64,000 nucleotides of DNA from Pyropia yezoensis (Eukaryota; Rhodophyta; Bangiophyceae; Bangiales; Bangiaceae), in contig CM020620.1 of the NCBI GenBank assembly GCA_009829735.1, forward strand, positions 2,917,447-2,981,446, written 5' to 3'. The notes below the pieces were generated by a model that saw only the letters and a list, made by a program, of their open reading frames with translations, ran no database searches and had not been told where the DNA came from. Positions within the stretch are counted from its first letter, which is position 1. Every line of letters begins with the position of its first letter. Positions 21,283-31,800 of this stretch are shown piece after piece. The translations under genes were made by a program, and so were the position numbers.

Positions 21283-24089
21283 ACGCCAACCGCAAGAGGC
21301 GTTCGCGCCAGGTTATGGACGGCCGCGAAGTACAACCAGTTGTATAGTGACAGTGACCGGTCCGCCTCCACGTGCACGACAACAAGCTCCCAAAGACACG
21401 GGAGTGCCTCCATCCACTCGTTGACAACGGGGGCCAGGTTTGCCACGTCCATGATATCGAAGTGCGTGCAGAACTGCTTGTGTTCGGAAAGTAGGAGGAG
21501 GCACGAGACCAAGGCCCTTTGGACGACACCCCGTGTGCCCGTCACGTCTCGGTGGATGTCCAGCCGCATGAGCACTTGCAGGACACGGGCGAGCGCTCCG
21601 CTCGCCCAAAGCTTAACCGACTCGCCGGGTGAGTCCGCATGCCGGCGCCCCGCGCCCACGTCCGCCAACACTTGCCGGCTGCTCCGCACAAACGCCGTAC
21701 ATACCGCAAACTGCTGCAGAGGGATACCGTTCCAGGCACGATCTTCCCCGCGAGCCCACACAGGGACGTCCAGCAAGCGCAGGGCGTTTTCGATGACGCG
21801 CAGGGCGTCAAAAGGCCGTGGGGGGCCACTCGACGACACACCCGGGGCGGGAGCGCTGGTGGTCTCGCAGGCGCACACAGCGCGCCCCCCCTCGAGGGAC
21901 GGGACGGGTGCGCACCCATCCAACAGGTCCGTGATGGACCACGAATCAGCCCCACCGCCCCCCCGCTCACCCACACCGTACAGGCAGCGGAAGACCTGCC
22001 GGGCGGTCCGTCGGAAGTGTGAACTGGGGGCTACCAGCCACCCGACGCCAGTGTTTGAAGCTGTCACACTCGCAACACGTGAAAACAGGGCCGCAGCCGG
22101 CGCGACAGCAGTAGCAGCACCCGGAGAGCCAAGGACGGACGAAAACAGCAACGCCGTCATGTCACGTATGACGGTTTTCCATGCGTCGACCTCTTTAAAG
22201 GCGACGATGAAGTCTGTCGGCAACATTGCCAACGACCCGGGCATGGACATCAGCAGGGCCACGTCGTCGGGGCTGCCTGCGCCTTCTGGGACAAGCTTGC
22301 CGTCGCCATGACCCCGCCCCAGGGCGGAAAGGTTGCGGCCGGACTCGACCAAATGCGACCACAGGCGGGTGTGCAGATTCAACGCCTGCGGCTGCGGCCC
22401 CGCAGCACCTCCCTTGCCCGCCAGCACCGCCCGGTGGACGTTGGCAGTGTCTGCGCTACACTCGCTCAGTAGGAACCTCTGGGCCTCGGGGGGCCAGACA
22501 CACATGGACCAGGCGGTGCGAAAAAACGTCACTTGGTGCGGCCAGGAGGGAAAACCGGCCAGCGACCCGTGATCGTGCAACAGTTTTGAGCAGGCGGCGC
22601 CGACGGCAGCGACCATCTCGCGGCTGAAGTGGGCGAGCTCCGGACCACCGCCACTGCCAGCGTCTGCTGCACGCGCACCTTGCGCAAGAAGCGTCGCCGG
22701 CGGCGCCTCCGCCCCAGGTCGACGACCGGCCGCGCGGGGGGGGGTTAGCGCCAAAAAACGGGGAGACGGCGCCGCAGCCGGTCCCGCGGGGTCACCAGGA
22801 CCACCGGGCGCTGTGAGACGCGCAGCTGGACCCGCGGGGCCACCAAGACCACCGGGCGCGGTGAGACGCAGCCGCTTTTGCCCCGACCGGCCGGTGATCA
22901 TCATCCGGGTGGGCGCTGCCGCCACCGCCGCCGCCGCCCGAAAAGACAGGTCGTCGATTGCCTTTCTTGCCCGCCACACGCTCGGAACCATGATGGGGAA
23001 GACAAACATGTCGACAAGTGCCTCGAGGTTGGCGCGCGGCAGGTTGGCCAAGCCTGGGCCGCGAAGGGCGTTCCTGACAGTGGTTGCCATCTCACGTACC
23101 ACGACCGGGTCACTCGCGTGCGTCTGGTACAGACGGGACAGGTGGGCAACAGCGGCTTCGGCAGCCCGTACACCCGGGTCGCAACGAAGAAGACTCGACG
23201 TGGTCTGGATGACAGACAAGGCGTCGGCCTGTGACGTCGCCTGCGGGCCCATGCGAGCAAAGAGAACGTCACAAGCACGCACCAGTCCGAGGACATTCGT
23301 CGTGTCACCCCGCGTGGCCATGGCACCCCCCGCCGGGTCGGTACCAACGGCCGGCGCTCCCGTCACCGCGGACCTCACCACCAAGTGAGTGACGTCCAGC
23401 ATGGTCTCCGCCGGCTCGTCTGCCACTACAGGCGCAGACCCGCCCGGTCGCACTGGCACAATCTCGTCGACGTCACAGTCCATCTTCTTCAGCCGCTCCG
23501 ACGGATCGGCCGCCCGCACTGGTGACCCCATCAGCTGGGCTACGCCCGACATTTGCACCTCCGCCTCGACCACCGGGGACCCCAGCGCCACAGCCACCGG
23601 TTCAGTCTGTGACGCCTCATGCACCACACCCACAGACTCGGCGACCGGCATCGCACCCGCCGACACGGCCGGCGGCGCCGCCGGCGCCACACCCCCCGAC
23701 GCCGCCGTCCACATACCCGCCGACACGGTCGACTCGACGGTCGCCGCCACACCCACCGAGGCTGCCGTGCACTTGCCCGCCGACGCCGTCTCCAACGACT
23801 CTGCCGGTGGCGCCGCTGCAGCCGAGACCGATGGCTCCGCCGGCGCCACACCAGCCGGCTCGGCCACCACGTCAGCCGCGGCCGACGCCGCCGACGACTC
23901 TGCCGGTGGCGCCGCTGCAGCCGAGACCGTCGGCTCCGCCGGCGCAACACCAGCCGGCCCGGCCACCACGTCAGCCGCGGCCGACGAGGACGCGGCGGGC
24001 ACCGTACCCGCCGACGCGACTGACTCGACTGCCGACACCGCCACCGCCGACGCGGCAGCCGGGTCAGCCACCGGTGGCGTGACCGCCAT
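21075..24089 (-). CDS. Large ORF of unknown function, probable N-terminal part of the helicase gene
   Basis: This is a roughly 1,000-residue frame whose first ATG (24089, MAVTPPVADP) lies 105 bases after a splice-acceptor-like site (24194) of the repeated 5' module. Residues 1-300 are repetitive (Ala/Pro/Val/Ser with ESSAASAAADV-type repeats). The rest is less biased and helical-looking, with regions such as RLEALVDMFVFPIM- and VNEWMEALPCLWELVVVHVEAD-like sequence. I recognise no domain. It is collinear with, and reads towards, the helicase, so an N-terminal extension of one large helicase protein is the simplest view. The 3' part past about 21280 is probably not coding in this frame. Confidence 0.45.
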   Translation of the reverse strand: MAVTPPVADPAAASAVAVSAVESVASAGTVPAASSSAAADVVAGPAGVAPAEPTVSAAAAPPAESSAASAAADVVAEPAGVAPAEPSVSAAAAPPAESLETASAGKCTAASVGVAATVESTVSAGMWTAASGGVAPAAPPAVSAGAMPVAESVGVVHEASQTEPVAVALGSPVVEAEVQMSGVAQLMGSPVRAADPSERLKKMDCDVDEIVPVRPGGSAPVVADEPAETMLDVTHLVVRSAVTGAPAVGTDPAGGAMATRGDTTNVLGLVRACDVLFARMGPQATSQADALSVIQTTSSLLRCDPGVRAAEAAVAHLSRLYQTHASDPVVVREMATTVRNALRGPGLANLPRANLEALVDMFVFPIMVPSVWRARKAIDDLSFRAAAAVAAAPTRMMITGRSGQKRLRLTAPGGLGGPAGPAARLTAPGGPGDPAGPAAAPSPRFLALTPPRAAGRRPGAEAPPATLLAQGARAADAGSGGGPELAHFSREMVAAVGAACSKLLHDHGSLAGFPSWPHQVTFFRTAWSMCVWPPEAQRFLLSECSADTANVHRAVLAGKGGAAGPQPQALNLHTRLWSHLVESGRNLSALGRGHGDGKLVPEGAGSPDDVALLMSMPGSLAMLPTDFIVAFKEVDAWKTVIRDMTALLFSSVLGSPGAATAVAPAAALFSRVASVTASNTGVGWLVAPSSHFRRTARQVFRCLYGVGERGGGGADSWSITDLLDGCAPVPSLEGGRAVCACETTSAPAPGVSSSGPPRPFDALRVIENALRLLDVPVWARGEDRAWNGIPLQQFAVCTAFVRSSRQVLADVGAGRRHADSPGESVKLWASGALARVLQVLMRLDIHRDVTGTRGVVQRALVSCLLLLSEHKQFCTHFDIMDVANLAPVVNEWMEALPCLWELVVVHVEADRSLSLYNWLYFAAVHNLARTPLAVGVWASRRVLAQSELDWLASPLGLRPCVGRIGGTTCSGALHALKGALCPPPGLASGPAFWSYDYNSASTKY

Positions 24090-24193
24090 CACCACCAGCG
24101 GACCCACCGGCCTCGTTGCCGCCCCAACACCCGCAGGCTGGGCCGCCTTGGCCGCCGCCAACACCACACAACCCGCCGCCTTGGCCGCTACTA

Positions 24194-25060
24194 CCTGCGG
24201 GGGGGGGGGGGGGGTGGGGGAGGAGGGTGGGGGAAAAGAGGGGAAAAAGGCACGGCAGAGAATCAGCGGCCGTGGGGTGGGGGCGCGGCTTGGGGGCAGC
24301 ACGCCAGCAGCGGCGGCGGCGCGGTTTGAAAACCCGCGCCGCCGGTGCTAGCGCGACCTGCCCCCCTCTCCCAACAGAGCCGCCGCGCCCGTGCTCCTCC
24401 CCGGCCGGCCGCCGATCCTCCACCCCACCCCTCCCACACTCTCACCCCTTCCTCATGCCCCCCCCCCCTCACGCCCCCCCCACATCAAACCCACCGGTCC
24501 GGTCGCCGCCAACACTACACAACCCGCCGCCTTGGCCGCTACCACCTGGGGGGGGGGGGGGGGGGGTGGGGGAGGGGGGTGGGGGGGAAGCGGGGAAAAA
24601 GGCACGGCAGAGAGTTAGCGGCCGTGGGGCGGGGGCGCGGCTTGGGGGCAGCACGCCAGCAGCGGCGACGGCGCGGTTAAAAGAAACCGCGCCGCCGGTG
24701 CTGGCGCGACCTGCCCCCCTCCCCCAACAGAGCCGCCGCGCCCGTGCTCCCCCCCGGCCGGCCGCCGATCCTCCACCCCGCCCCTCCCACACTCTCCCCC
24801 CCTCCTCATGTCCCCCCCCCTCACGCCCCCCTCACAACAAACGCACCGGTCCGGTCGCCGCCACCGCCACACAACCCATCGTCTGGGCCGCTGCCACCTG
24901 CGGGGGGGGGGTGGGGGAGGGAGGGGGGGGGGGGAAGGGAGGGGGCGCGGCATACGGTGGAGAGGGTGGTCGGGAATGGGGGAGAGGGCGCGGCACGACC
25001 GGGAAAGGGAGAGGTAGGGGAAGGGAAGGGGCGCGGCACACCGTGGAGAGGGCGGTGGGG
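24194..25060 (-). promoter_or_regulatory. Tandem promoter/5' intron modules of the helicase locus (three copies)
   Basis: Three tandem copies end, on the minus strand, in a C-rich stretch and CAG or AG followed by GTRGYRGCGGCC at 24194, 24545 and 24897. Each full copy carries a G+C hairpin (GGCGCGG...CCGCGCC, at 24314-24343 and 24670-24697) and a CAGGTCGCGC block. The third copy is shorter and G-rich. The same module lies before the genes at 47.8 kb and 57.7 kb. In each of the three loci the first ATG follows the acceptor-like site by 96-110 bases, so promoter, non-coding first exon, intron and start of exon 2 is the best reading. Confidence 0.6.
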
Positions 25061-25071
25061 GGTGGGGGCCG

Positions 25072-25205
25072 CGTGTGCACGCATGCGCGCGTGCATGCCC
25101 GTGGATGCACGCGCACGGTCCGCGCGCACGCATGGGCGAGGGCGCGGGCGGGCGCTGGCGCGCATGCGCGCATGCATTTGCGCGCGCACGTCCGCGAGAC
25201 GTGCG
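25072..25205. repeat. Alternating purine-pyrimidine (CG/CA) tract
   Basis: A stretch of GCGCGC, GCATGC and TGTGCACGC units at the distal end of the module array. Such sequence can adopt Z-DNA. An equivalent tract ends the module at 48485-48585. Confidence 0.75.
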
Positions 25206-26298
25206 CCCCGGGAAGCGACGATTATCGTCCCAACGATTTTTGTCCTGCGTATTGCACACTGGCAGTTCGCGGAAAAGCCACAAGACTTTTCAGCGCATCC
25301 CTTAGCGATCGTCGCCCCCAAGATCTATATACGTGCCGGGAAAGGTCCCTCATTATGTACTGAGTGAGGGGCCGTTCATTAGGAGGGGGCGGTTCATTCG
25401 GAGGGGCGATTCATTAGGAGGGGGTGGTTCCTTTAGAGGGGGGGGGGGGGGGGGGAGGGTTCGTGGCAAGGGTGTAAGCTGTGGGCCCACAATGGAGAAT
25501 CGTTCGTAAGATCGACAGACGGCTAAATCGTAGAGCAAACTCCGTGTGCGCGGACGTCTGAAAAAGCGCGGAGTTTGTGTAACCTCTACTCCAATCGATC
25601 AATGGACTGGGAAACGCGGTGTATCCGGCATTATGCATATAGACCGCCGTCGGTTGTCACAGGAAGTGGCAATAAGACTACTCGCCGGAAAAGCCTTCAG
25701 AATCAAAACCTCATAGACTACCGGAATTTCGTCCTGGCATAGACCACCGGACACATGCCGGGACTCCCCCGTGGCTATTTAGCATGGAACCAAAGGCAGC
25801 CAAAATATCGCTTTGTTCTGATTCGCATTTCCTGTGACGGCCCTGAGACGTCAAGCCTGTGCTCGCGCAGCCATTTCGAGCAGGCGGCGCCGACAGCAGC
25901 GTGTATGCACCGACCAGACCGTCCGACACGGAGCAGTCCTGGCCCGGTGGCCTGTCGGCGGCAAGTGGACGATTTATTCTTCCGTTGCGCTTGGGCGGTT
26001 GCGACCCCCTGCGCGTACATACAGCATTTGCCAGGTGGGCGGGAGCGGCCCCCGTGACGTTCTTGGTCGCGGCCACCACAGGGGCCGGCAACAACAGGGG
26101 CGCTGCAAGTTCGAGGGCCGGTGGCCGCCGCCGCCACGGGTGCGCGGCGACCGCAGGGGTGTCTGAAGGTGGGCAGGCGGGTAGTGACGGGCGCACAGCT
26201 GCTGCTGGCTCTTGTGCGACTGGAAAACGTTGCCCGGACGCGCCGTTCGCCGGTGTGTGGTCGTCGGCGGCGGAGGTGGCGGGCCCTGCTACGCAGAC
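25206..26298. other. Intergenic stretch between divergent loci
   Basis: It holds a short tandem repeat (about 20-bp unit with GGTTCATTAGGAGGGGG, about four copies, 25371-25440) and a G run (25439-25456). From 25.5 to 26.3 kb no frame is convincing. Non-coding first exons of the coiled-coil gene may lie here. Confidence 0.45.
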
Positions 26299-27390
26299 AT
26301 GCCTCGGCACTCTGCGCGCCGCGTCTCGGCCGCCAAGGCCTGGCTGGCCGTCGCGCGTGATGTACACCCAGATGTACTCCGCACTGTCTTTGACGTTGCC
26401 GATGAAGCTGTGGCGTCTTTTCGGCGCCTGGCACTCGAGGCCCATAGCGAGGCAGACGGCGGCAAAGGGGCTGGAGCGGCAAGGACCAGACGTAAAGTCG
26501 AACTGAGGAGCCCGGGACGGCTCGACCTGTCGACGGCCGTCAAGGACGCCGTGCTAAATTTCATGTGGCGCGTGTCTACGACGCGCGGGAAACGGGCGCC
26601 ATCCGATTGGGCCGGCGAGGCCGGCGCGGCAGGTGAGCGCGCCATCGACACCGCGGCGGCCGCACCGGGCGGGGGAATGGGTGCGGCGGCGGCGCAGCGG
26701 CCCCCGCGCTATGATGCCGCCATTGACGACGACGAGGAGGATGGGGCAGGTGGGGTGGGCCCCGCACCCGACGAGTCACCCCTTACGAGCAACAAAGACG
26801 TGCTGACGCGCATCGGTTATTTCGAACCGGACACTGGGGCTGGGGGGGCCGCCGAACAGGATGGGCAGGCGGGCAGAGTGACCAAGAGGCAGCTCCTCCG
26901 TCGCAGACTTACGGGCGTGCGCCGTAGGGTGATGGAGGTCCTCAACCGCCGGTTGGCAGAGCAAGCCGCACTCGTACAGCACCTGCTGCAGACGACCAAC
27001 AATCTGGCCGCGCTGCTGCGTACTGACATGGCCAACGCGGTAAACACTGGCGGACCATCCACGGAGTTAGGTCCCGTGCGCGTGTCCCGGGAGTCCGACC
27101 CCGCCACTCCTCACGTCACTGAGGCGCTAAGCAACTTGGCCGGGATGTCGGAGAGGCTCCTCGAATCCTCGAGGAATCTACAAACGATGTCCGACGACTT
27201 GCCACACTAGAGGCGCCGGAACGAGGAGCTCCGCGACGCACTCGCGCGTGCAGGCGCTGCACGGCAGCGGGGCGACGACGACGACTCCCTTGAGGGGTCG
27301 GATGACTCCGGTAGGGGCGGGTGCGGAGGCGGATTGGGTGGGGGTGGGAGTTTGAACCAGCCGGCAGGGCCGGAGCCTGGCCGCCATTGA
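26299..27390 (+). CDS. Coiled-coil protein of unknown function, one in-frame TAG
   Basis: From ATG 26299 (MPRHSARRVSAAKAW) the frame runs to a TAG at 27208-27210 and then, in the same phase, on to TGA at 27388. After the TAG it reads RRRNEELRDALARAG followed by an acidic Asp/Ser and Gly-rich tail, which continues the coiled-coil character. Residues about 1-60 look helical. About 90-160 are low complexity and acidic. About 195-300 form a basic coiled coil (KRQLLRRRLTGVRRRVMEV, LAEQAALVQHLLQTTN). The total would be about 363 codons. No known family. It converges on the methyltransferase-SET gene across a C tract. It could be a DNA-binding or structural partner protein, but that is a guess. Confidence 0.6.
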
Positions 27391-27547
27391 CAGGGAGCCA
27401 CAGCCACTGGCTGGCTGGCGTCGGCTTTGTATTGTCTCTCTGTTGTTTTCTTCTTAATCCTGGATTTTCTTCGTAGCTCTTCTCCGTGCGTATGCGCGGC
27501 TGATGTTCACACGTTTCCCTCCCCCACCTGCGTGTCTGCAAGACCGG

Positions 27548-27582
27548 CCCCCCCCCCCCCCCCCCCCCTCCCCCCCCCCCCC
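27548..27582. repeat. C tract between convergent genes
   Basis: 21 C, one T, then 13 C. It lies between the 3' ends of the coiled-coil gene and the methyltransferase-SET gene. Confidence 0.95.
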
Positions 27583-27624
27583 GCCAAAGTGCCAACGAAA
27601 AAAGGGCACACCCCACCCCACTCT

Positions 27625-30600
27625 TCACCCGCTCATGGGGGCAAACGTGTGGGGTGCCGAGTGGCTCAGGAGCACGCCCGCACGACTTGCCCGGCCGCGT
27701 CGCTCCCAGTCGGTCGAAGAAAAGACATAGTCCGCCCCGTAATCCGCAACGAGCTCCTCACCAACGGCAATGTCCCTCAGCGCGATGACCACCATGATGT
27801 CGGGCCTCACAAAGTTTGCAGGCGTCGGCCGTACCGGCTGCGCGTCGTCAACATTGGCGACGATGGCCACAATTGGTCGCGCCTGCCAGATGTCTTCCCG
27901 GTCGACACGTCTGCCGCTGGCGCCGCCTCGTCTCCCATCACTGTCCGCGGGCCCGGCGCCCGTCTGGGCCAATGTCGCTTCGGCATCAACCGGGGACGTC
28001 GCCCGCCCGTCATTGACATAGCCAGTCACACACAGTGGTGACGGTACGATAAGCAGAGATGTGGGCACGCCCCTGCACCCAGCCATTGTTCCGGTACCGA
28101 GGTCAGCAGCAGGGCCGCCGCCGCCGTGGTTGTGGCCTTCTTGGTTCTGTCGCTTTCGCATTGTGTGACCACCCCCCCCCCCTTCTTCGCCATCGTACCG
28201 ACGGCGGCGGCGGTGGCGAGGGCGAACGTCAGCGTGCTCCTGGTTACCCGGCCCAGCCCCCCCGACGTCCGCCTCTACCGCGTCATTCGGGCCATCTACG
28301 TCCAAGTCGTCAAACACCACTTCCATCGCGCGCTCCGAAAACTCCCGCGCCGTGAGGCCGTGGGCGCCCAGCTCAGAAGCGGCATAACGCGGCGTCTGGA
28401 CCCGCTGCTTTGTCAGGTCAGCGTACACAATGGTTCCCCAAAATGGTGCAATCGCGTCCTGTCGTTTGAACGGGCGCAACGCAAAGACGCCACGACAGGC
28501 CGTCCCACCCGCCAAGCGGCTTTGGGCAACGTACAGCCCCAGGTGTGCGGCCGACACGTGCAGCGCGACCTCCGCGTCCTCCACGGCGAGGGCGCACTGG
28601 TGCAGGCGCGGCCAGCTCCCGACGCCAACGCCTTCCAGGCGGGCCACCTCGACACCGACATCTGCACCAGGTCGCGCCAGCCCGGGCGTCTGTGCTACGC
28701 GGCCCAACCGTTCAGCGTCTGCTTGCATGGCCCACCGCCCGGCCAAGTATCGCACCAGCTCCAACGACAAGGCAGAATGGCAGGGCAGCCCGGGGGGGGG
28801 CTCCCAGACGGCAGCATTATGTCCCATGACAGACGAGGGTGGGTTGATCATCAGCTCAATCTCCTCCCCGACAGCCGCACCACTACCTCCTCGACACTCG
28901 CTGCCGGTCTCCCCCACCGCCCCGGCTGCTGTTGTAGCTGTACTAGCAGCGACCGACGCGGCTTCGATTGTCCGTGCGGCCGCAATGACATCGGATATGA
29001 CGACCCCCGAGCTTTCGTAGCCCCTCACCAGCACCTGGTTGACAAACTCCCGACGCAGACGAGCCCGACTTGCGTCAATGATAGCAGCATCCGAGGCGCA
29101 GCTGATGACCAAACGGTGCTGGCCCAGGACGGCCCGTGTACACGCTGCCGCCGTCACACACGTCCCCGCAAACATGTCCAGTACGATGTCCCCGGGCTGG
29201 GAAAACCGCAATATGAGCTCGAGGATGAGGGCAAGACACTTTTGCTCTGGTCGTATCCATTGCCGCGACCCGTCCCGCCATCGAAGCACCACCTCCTTAA
29301 AGTGTGGCGGTCTCACATTGTCAATGACAGTGTCGTGTGCCAGGAACCGCGACGGCACGGCGTTCCAAGTACGGTAGTTGACCATGCCGTAGCACTCTTC
29401 CCGGGACACCCCAGCGCGCGTGGCGTGGACAATAAACTCGACCTTGTTGGACAGGTTGGTCGTGCTCTGCCGCAGCGAGCTCACCGCGTGTGCTTCCTTG
29501 ATCGCCACCAGCGGGTGGCCGTCCACTCGAAACGCCGACAGGCTCTTCCTCCCCACCGGGTCCATATCCTTGAGCGCCTTGAGCGTGACCATCCACGGAC
29601 CCAGCTGACCCGCAGAGCAAAAATTGAGCACATGGCCGCCAGGGCGGACAACGGTCTGGAACAACCGGGCGGCACGCTGCATGTCGTCAGAGGTAAACAC
29701 GTCATGTGCAGACTGCTCCAGGCTCCTGTCCGCCCGAAAGTTGTACGGAGGATCACAGAGCACCAGCTGTACCGAAGAACTAGTAAAGGGGGGGAGGGTG
29801 TGCTCGCCTGTCGGTGTAGAGGTTGTCGTCTCCCCCCTCCCGCTGCTGCCGTCCCCGAGAATGCCACGCGCACTGCCACCACCCCTGCGACGAGACGCGT
29901 TGGACCGCGTCGCCACTTTTGTGGCATGTGCCGAGAGCAAGTCATCAAACTCACAAGCGTTGGTCGCAAATACCTGGCCCATGGCATCATCCAGCACGCC
30001 CCAGGCTTCCCCCAGATCAGCCTGCGGAGCATCACCGGGGCAGTCGGGCCGCTGAGGCTGCTGACACGGCCGGTCCTGCCGGCCATCCCCACACAGCAAC
30101 GCCCCTCGGCCAATTGACAACCCGGATCGACGCCCTCCCACCACTTGCTGCTCCGCCATCAAGCCAGCCACTCTGCAGGCAGCACGAAACGCCAACTCAA
30201 TCGTTCTGGCGGAAGCGGCACAACGGTCGGGCGCAGGTGACAGCCCCCGACGAGCAACAGTAGACGCCGTCGCCCACGCAGGCGCCGTACCCCCGCGGCC
30301 AGCGGGGGGGGGGCTTGAAAACGCAGTCAGCCCCGCCAAGACGCTGCGCAGTACTCTAGGCACATTGCCAGACAGGCGGTCCCACTCTGGGTGCCTGTAG
30401 TCCTCCACGGTCAAGAAGCCCACGACCTTGCGCTGCTTACGACGCCACTGTCCTGTACGGGATACGTTGTCACCGCCGCCCGCAGGGGTCGCGGCGCACG
30501 CGTCACCTCGACCTCCGCGGCCCAGCAGGCCACGCGTCACCGTAGTACCCAGGCGGTCTGCGCCGGTGCACACGTGTACGTGCTCAAGGATGGTGCCAAC

Positions 30601-31800
30601 GGCAGCACGGAGCTGAGCATCTGCAGGCGGCGTCAACCTCCCTACGGCCCTCTGCTCATCATCTTTTCCATCCCACTGCTGGCCTGACACTGCGCTCTGC
30701 CGTTGTACCGGGACAGTGCCACCACGGACCGGCCGTTTGCTGGTGTGCAGGTCTACTGCCTGTCCGTCGGGCGCTGTGAGGTTATCCTCTGCGTCCAATG
30801 GCCGCCCCAGCGCCACGAAGAAGCCCACAGACGGGCACCTGAGCATGTGCGTAGACAGCATCACCTCGGCGGAGCGAAAACCCCGACTGCGCGCCACGAC
30901 ATCCCAACCAGACACGACGTCGCGAACAATAGTCCGAGTTCGGGCTGCCACGCCGTCCAAACAGCCGGCTAGATGCTCCTCGTACTGCCGTTCCTGCTCG
31001 CCCGTGTGTGGAGTCCATGTGGGCCGGGATGCCCGTCGGAGATGTTGCTCAAGACAGTAGTAACACGACATGGACAAAACGTGCTCAAATGCACGAAAGG
31101 TGGACAGGTCGTCGTCGTCGTCGTCCACAGTGTCTGACGGGGTGCGGCGACCACCCACACCGAGTACGTCGCGAAGCAGTAGGTGTTGCGCTAGCCCGGG
31201 ACACGCGCGCCAACTTCCTCTTACAGGGCGATCTAAGGCATCCTCCTCTTCCGTCTGACACCGCCGGCGGGACGCCGAACGACAGAGCTCGGCAATGCCA
31301 TCAACCTCGCCGCCCATTACAAGCAGCAGTTGCCAAACCCTCAGGTCAACATCCACGTCCGCGGGGACGGGCAGCAGCCTAACGTTCCGCTGCCGGTGCA
31401 TGTCCTCGTCATCCGAGGGGTCTTCGGCCCCAGCACGGGGGACAGTACCGCTCGCGGTCGCCACTGTGAGCCACCGCGACCCGGATGCAAAGCGCAGTAC
31501 CCGACCACGACTGAAGGAAGCACGCGGTACTGCTACGAACCGCTTCAGTACCCACACGGCTTCATAGACCCCGTGCGCGATGCTACCGTGCAGCCAGCGA
31601 GTGCGGGAATGTAGCCTGGGTTGGCCCATTCTGTCCCACAGGTAGCCCGGATCCATGTCAACCATAGGCCGGCAAAGGTGCTCGCACCAGTCGACAAGAT
31701 CAGCCCATGTCCCAGAGCGTAGCAAGAGCCCTCCCCTGCCCTCCAGGGAACGGAGGACAAACAGATCGCGCAAAGACCCAAGGACGTAGACGACAACCCC
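27625..31800 (-). CDS. DNA N6-adenine/N4-cytosine methyltransferase fused to a SET domain
   Basis: An open frame of about 1,390 codons without a break. First ATG is at 31665 (MVDMDPGYLWDRM), but protein-like sequence runs upstream to a TGA at 31801, so an upstream exon is likely. Methyltransferase: motif IV DPPYNF at about 29745-29760, followed by motif I VLDMFAGTC at about 29165-29190. That order (IV before I) is typical of the beta class of DNA amino-methyltransferases, which use S-adenosylmethionine. SET domain: GVFALRPF (about 28470), a GYVNDGR segment and IALRDIAVGEELVADYG (about 27745-27790), matching the start, Asn-containing and GEEL-YG parts of SET lysine methyltransferases. Both substrates are inferred from family. 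The N-terminal 600 residues are unassigned. Palindrome cluster 2 lies upstream. Confidence 0.85.
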   Translation of the reverse strand, partial: GVVVYVLGSLRDLFVLRSLEGRGGLLLRSGTWADLVDWCEHLCRPMVDMDPGYLWDRMGQPRLHSRTRWLHGSIAHGVYEAVWVLKRFVAVPRASFSRGRVLRFASGSRWLTVATASGTVPRAGAEDPSDDEDMHRQRNVRLLPVPADVDVDLRVWQLLLVMGGEVDGIAELCRSASRRRCQTEEEDALDRPVRGSWRACPGLAQHLLLRDVLGVGGRRTPSDTVDDDDDDLSTFRAFEHVLSMSCYYCLEQHLRRASRPTWTPHTGEQERQYEEHLAGCLDGVAARTRTIVRDVVSGWDVVARSRGFRSAEVMLSTHMLRCPSVGFFVALGRPLDAEDNLTAPDGQAVDLHTSKRPVRGGTVPVQRQSAVSGQQWDGKDDEQRAVGRLTPPADAQLRAAVGTILEHVHVCTGADRLGTTVTRGLLGRGGRGDACAATPAGGGDNVSRTGQWRRKQRKVVGFLTVEDYRHPEWDRLSGNVPRVLRSVLAGLTAFSSPPPAGRGGTAPAWATASTVARRGLSPAPDRCAASARTIELAFRAACRVAGLMAEQQVVGGRRSGLSIGRGALLCGDGRQDRPCQQPQRPDCPGDAPQADLGEAWGVLDDAMGQVFATNACEFDDLLSAHATKVATRSNASRRRGGGSARGILGDGSSGRGETTTSTPTGEHTLPPFTSSSVQLVLCDPPYNFRADRSLEQSAHDVFTSDDMQRAARLFQTVVRPGGHVLNFCSAGQLGPWMVTLKALKDMDPVGRKSLSAFRVDGHPLVAIKEAHAVSSLRQSTTNLSNKVEFIVHATRAGVSREECYGMVNYRTWNAVPSRFLAHDTVIDNVRPPHFKEVVLRWRDGSRQWIRPEQKCLALILELILRFSQPGDIVLDMFAGTCVTAAACTRAVLGQHRLVISCASDAAIIDASRARLRREFVNQVLVRGYESSGVVISDVIAAARTIEAASVAASTATTAAGAVGETGSECRGGSGAAVGEEIELMINPPSSVMGHNAAVWEPPPGLPCHSALSLELVRYLAGRWAMQADAERLGRVAQTPGLARPGADVGVEVARLEGVGVGSWPRLHQCALAVEDAEVALHVSAAHLGLYVAQSRLAGGTACRGVFALRPFKRQDAIAPFWGTIVYADLTKQRVQTPRYAASELGAHGLTAREFSERAMEVVFDDLDVDGPNDAVEADVGGAGPGNQEHADVRPRHRRRRRYDGEEGGGGGHTMRKRQNQEGHNHGGGGPAADLGTGTMAGCRGVPTSLLIVPSPLCVTGYVNDGRATSPVDAEATLAQTGAGPADSDGRRGGASGRRVDREDIWQARPIVAIVANVDDAQPVRPTPANFVRPDIMVVIALRDIAVGEELVADYGADYVFSSTDWERRGRASRAGVLLSHSAPHTFAPMSG

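Noticed and set aside
24240-24480. Pro-rich N-terminal extension of the large ORF at 24 kb
   Set aside because: It is encoded by the C-rich intron end of the 5' module. The ATG at 24089 after the acceptor-like site is more plausible.
28126-30117. A 663-codon plus-strand open frame across the methyltransferase-SET gene
   Set aside because: It is the complement of a frame with clear catalytic motifs, has no motif of its own and reflects high GC content.
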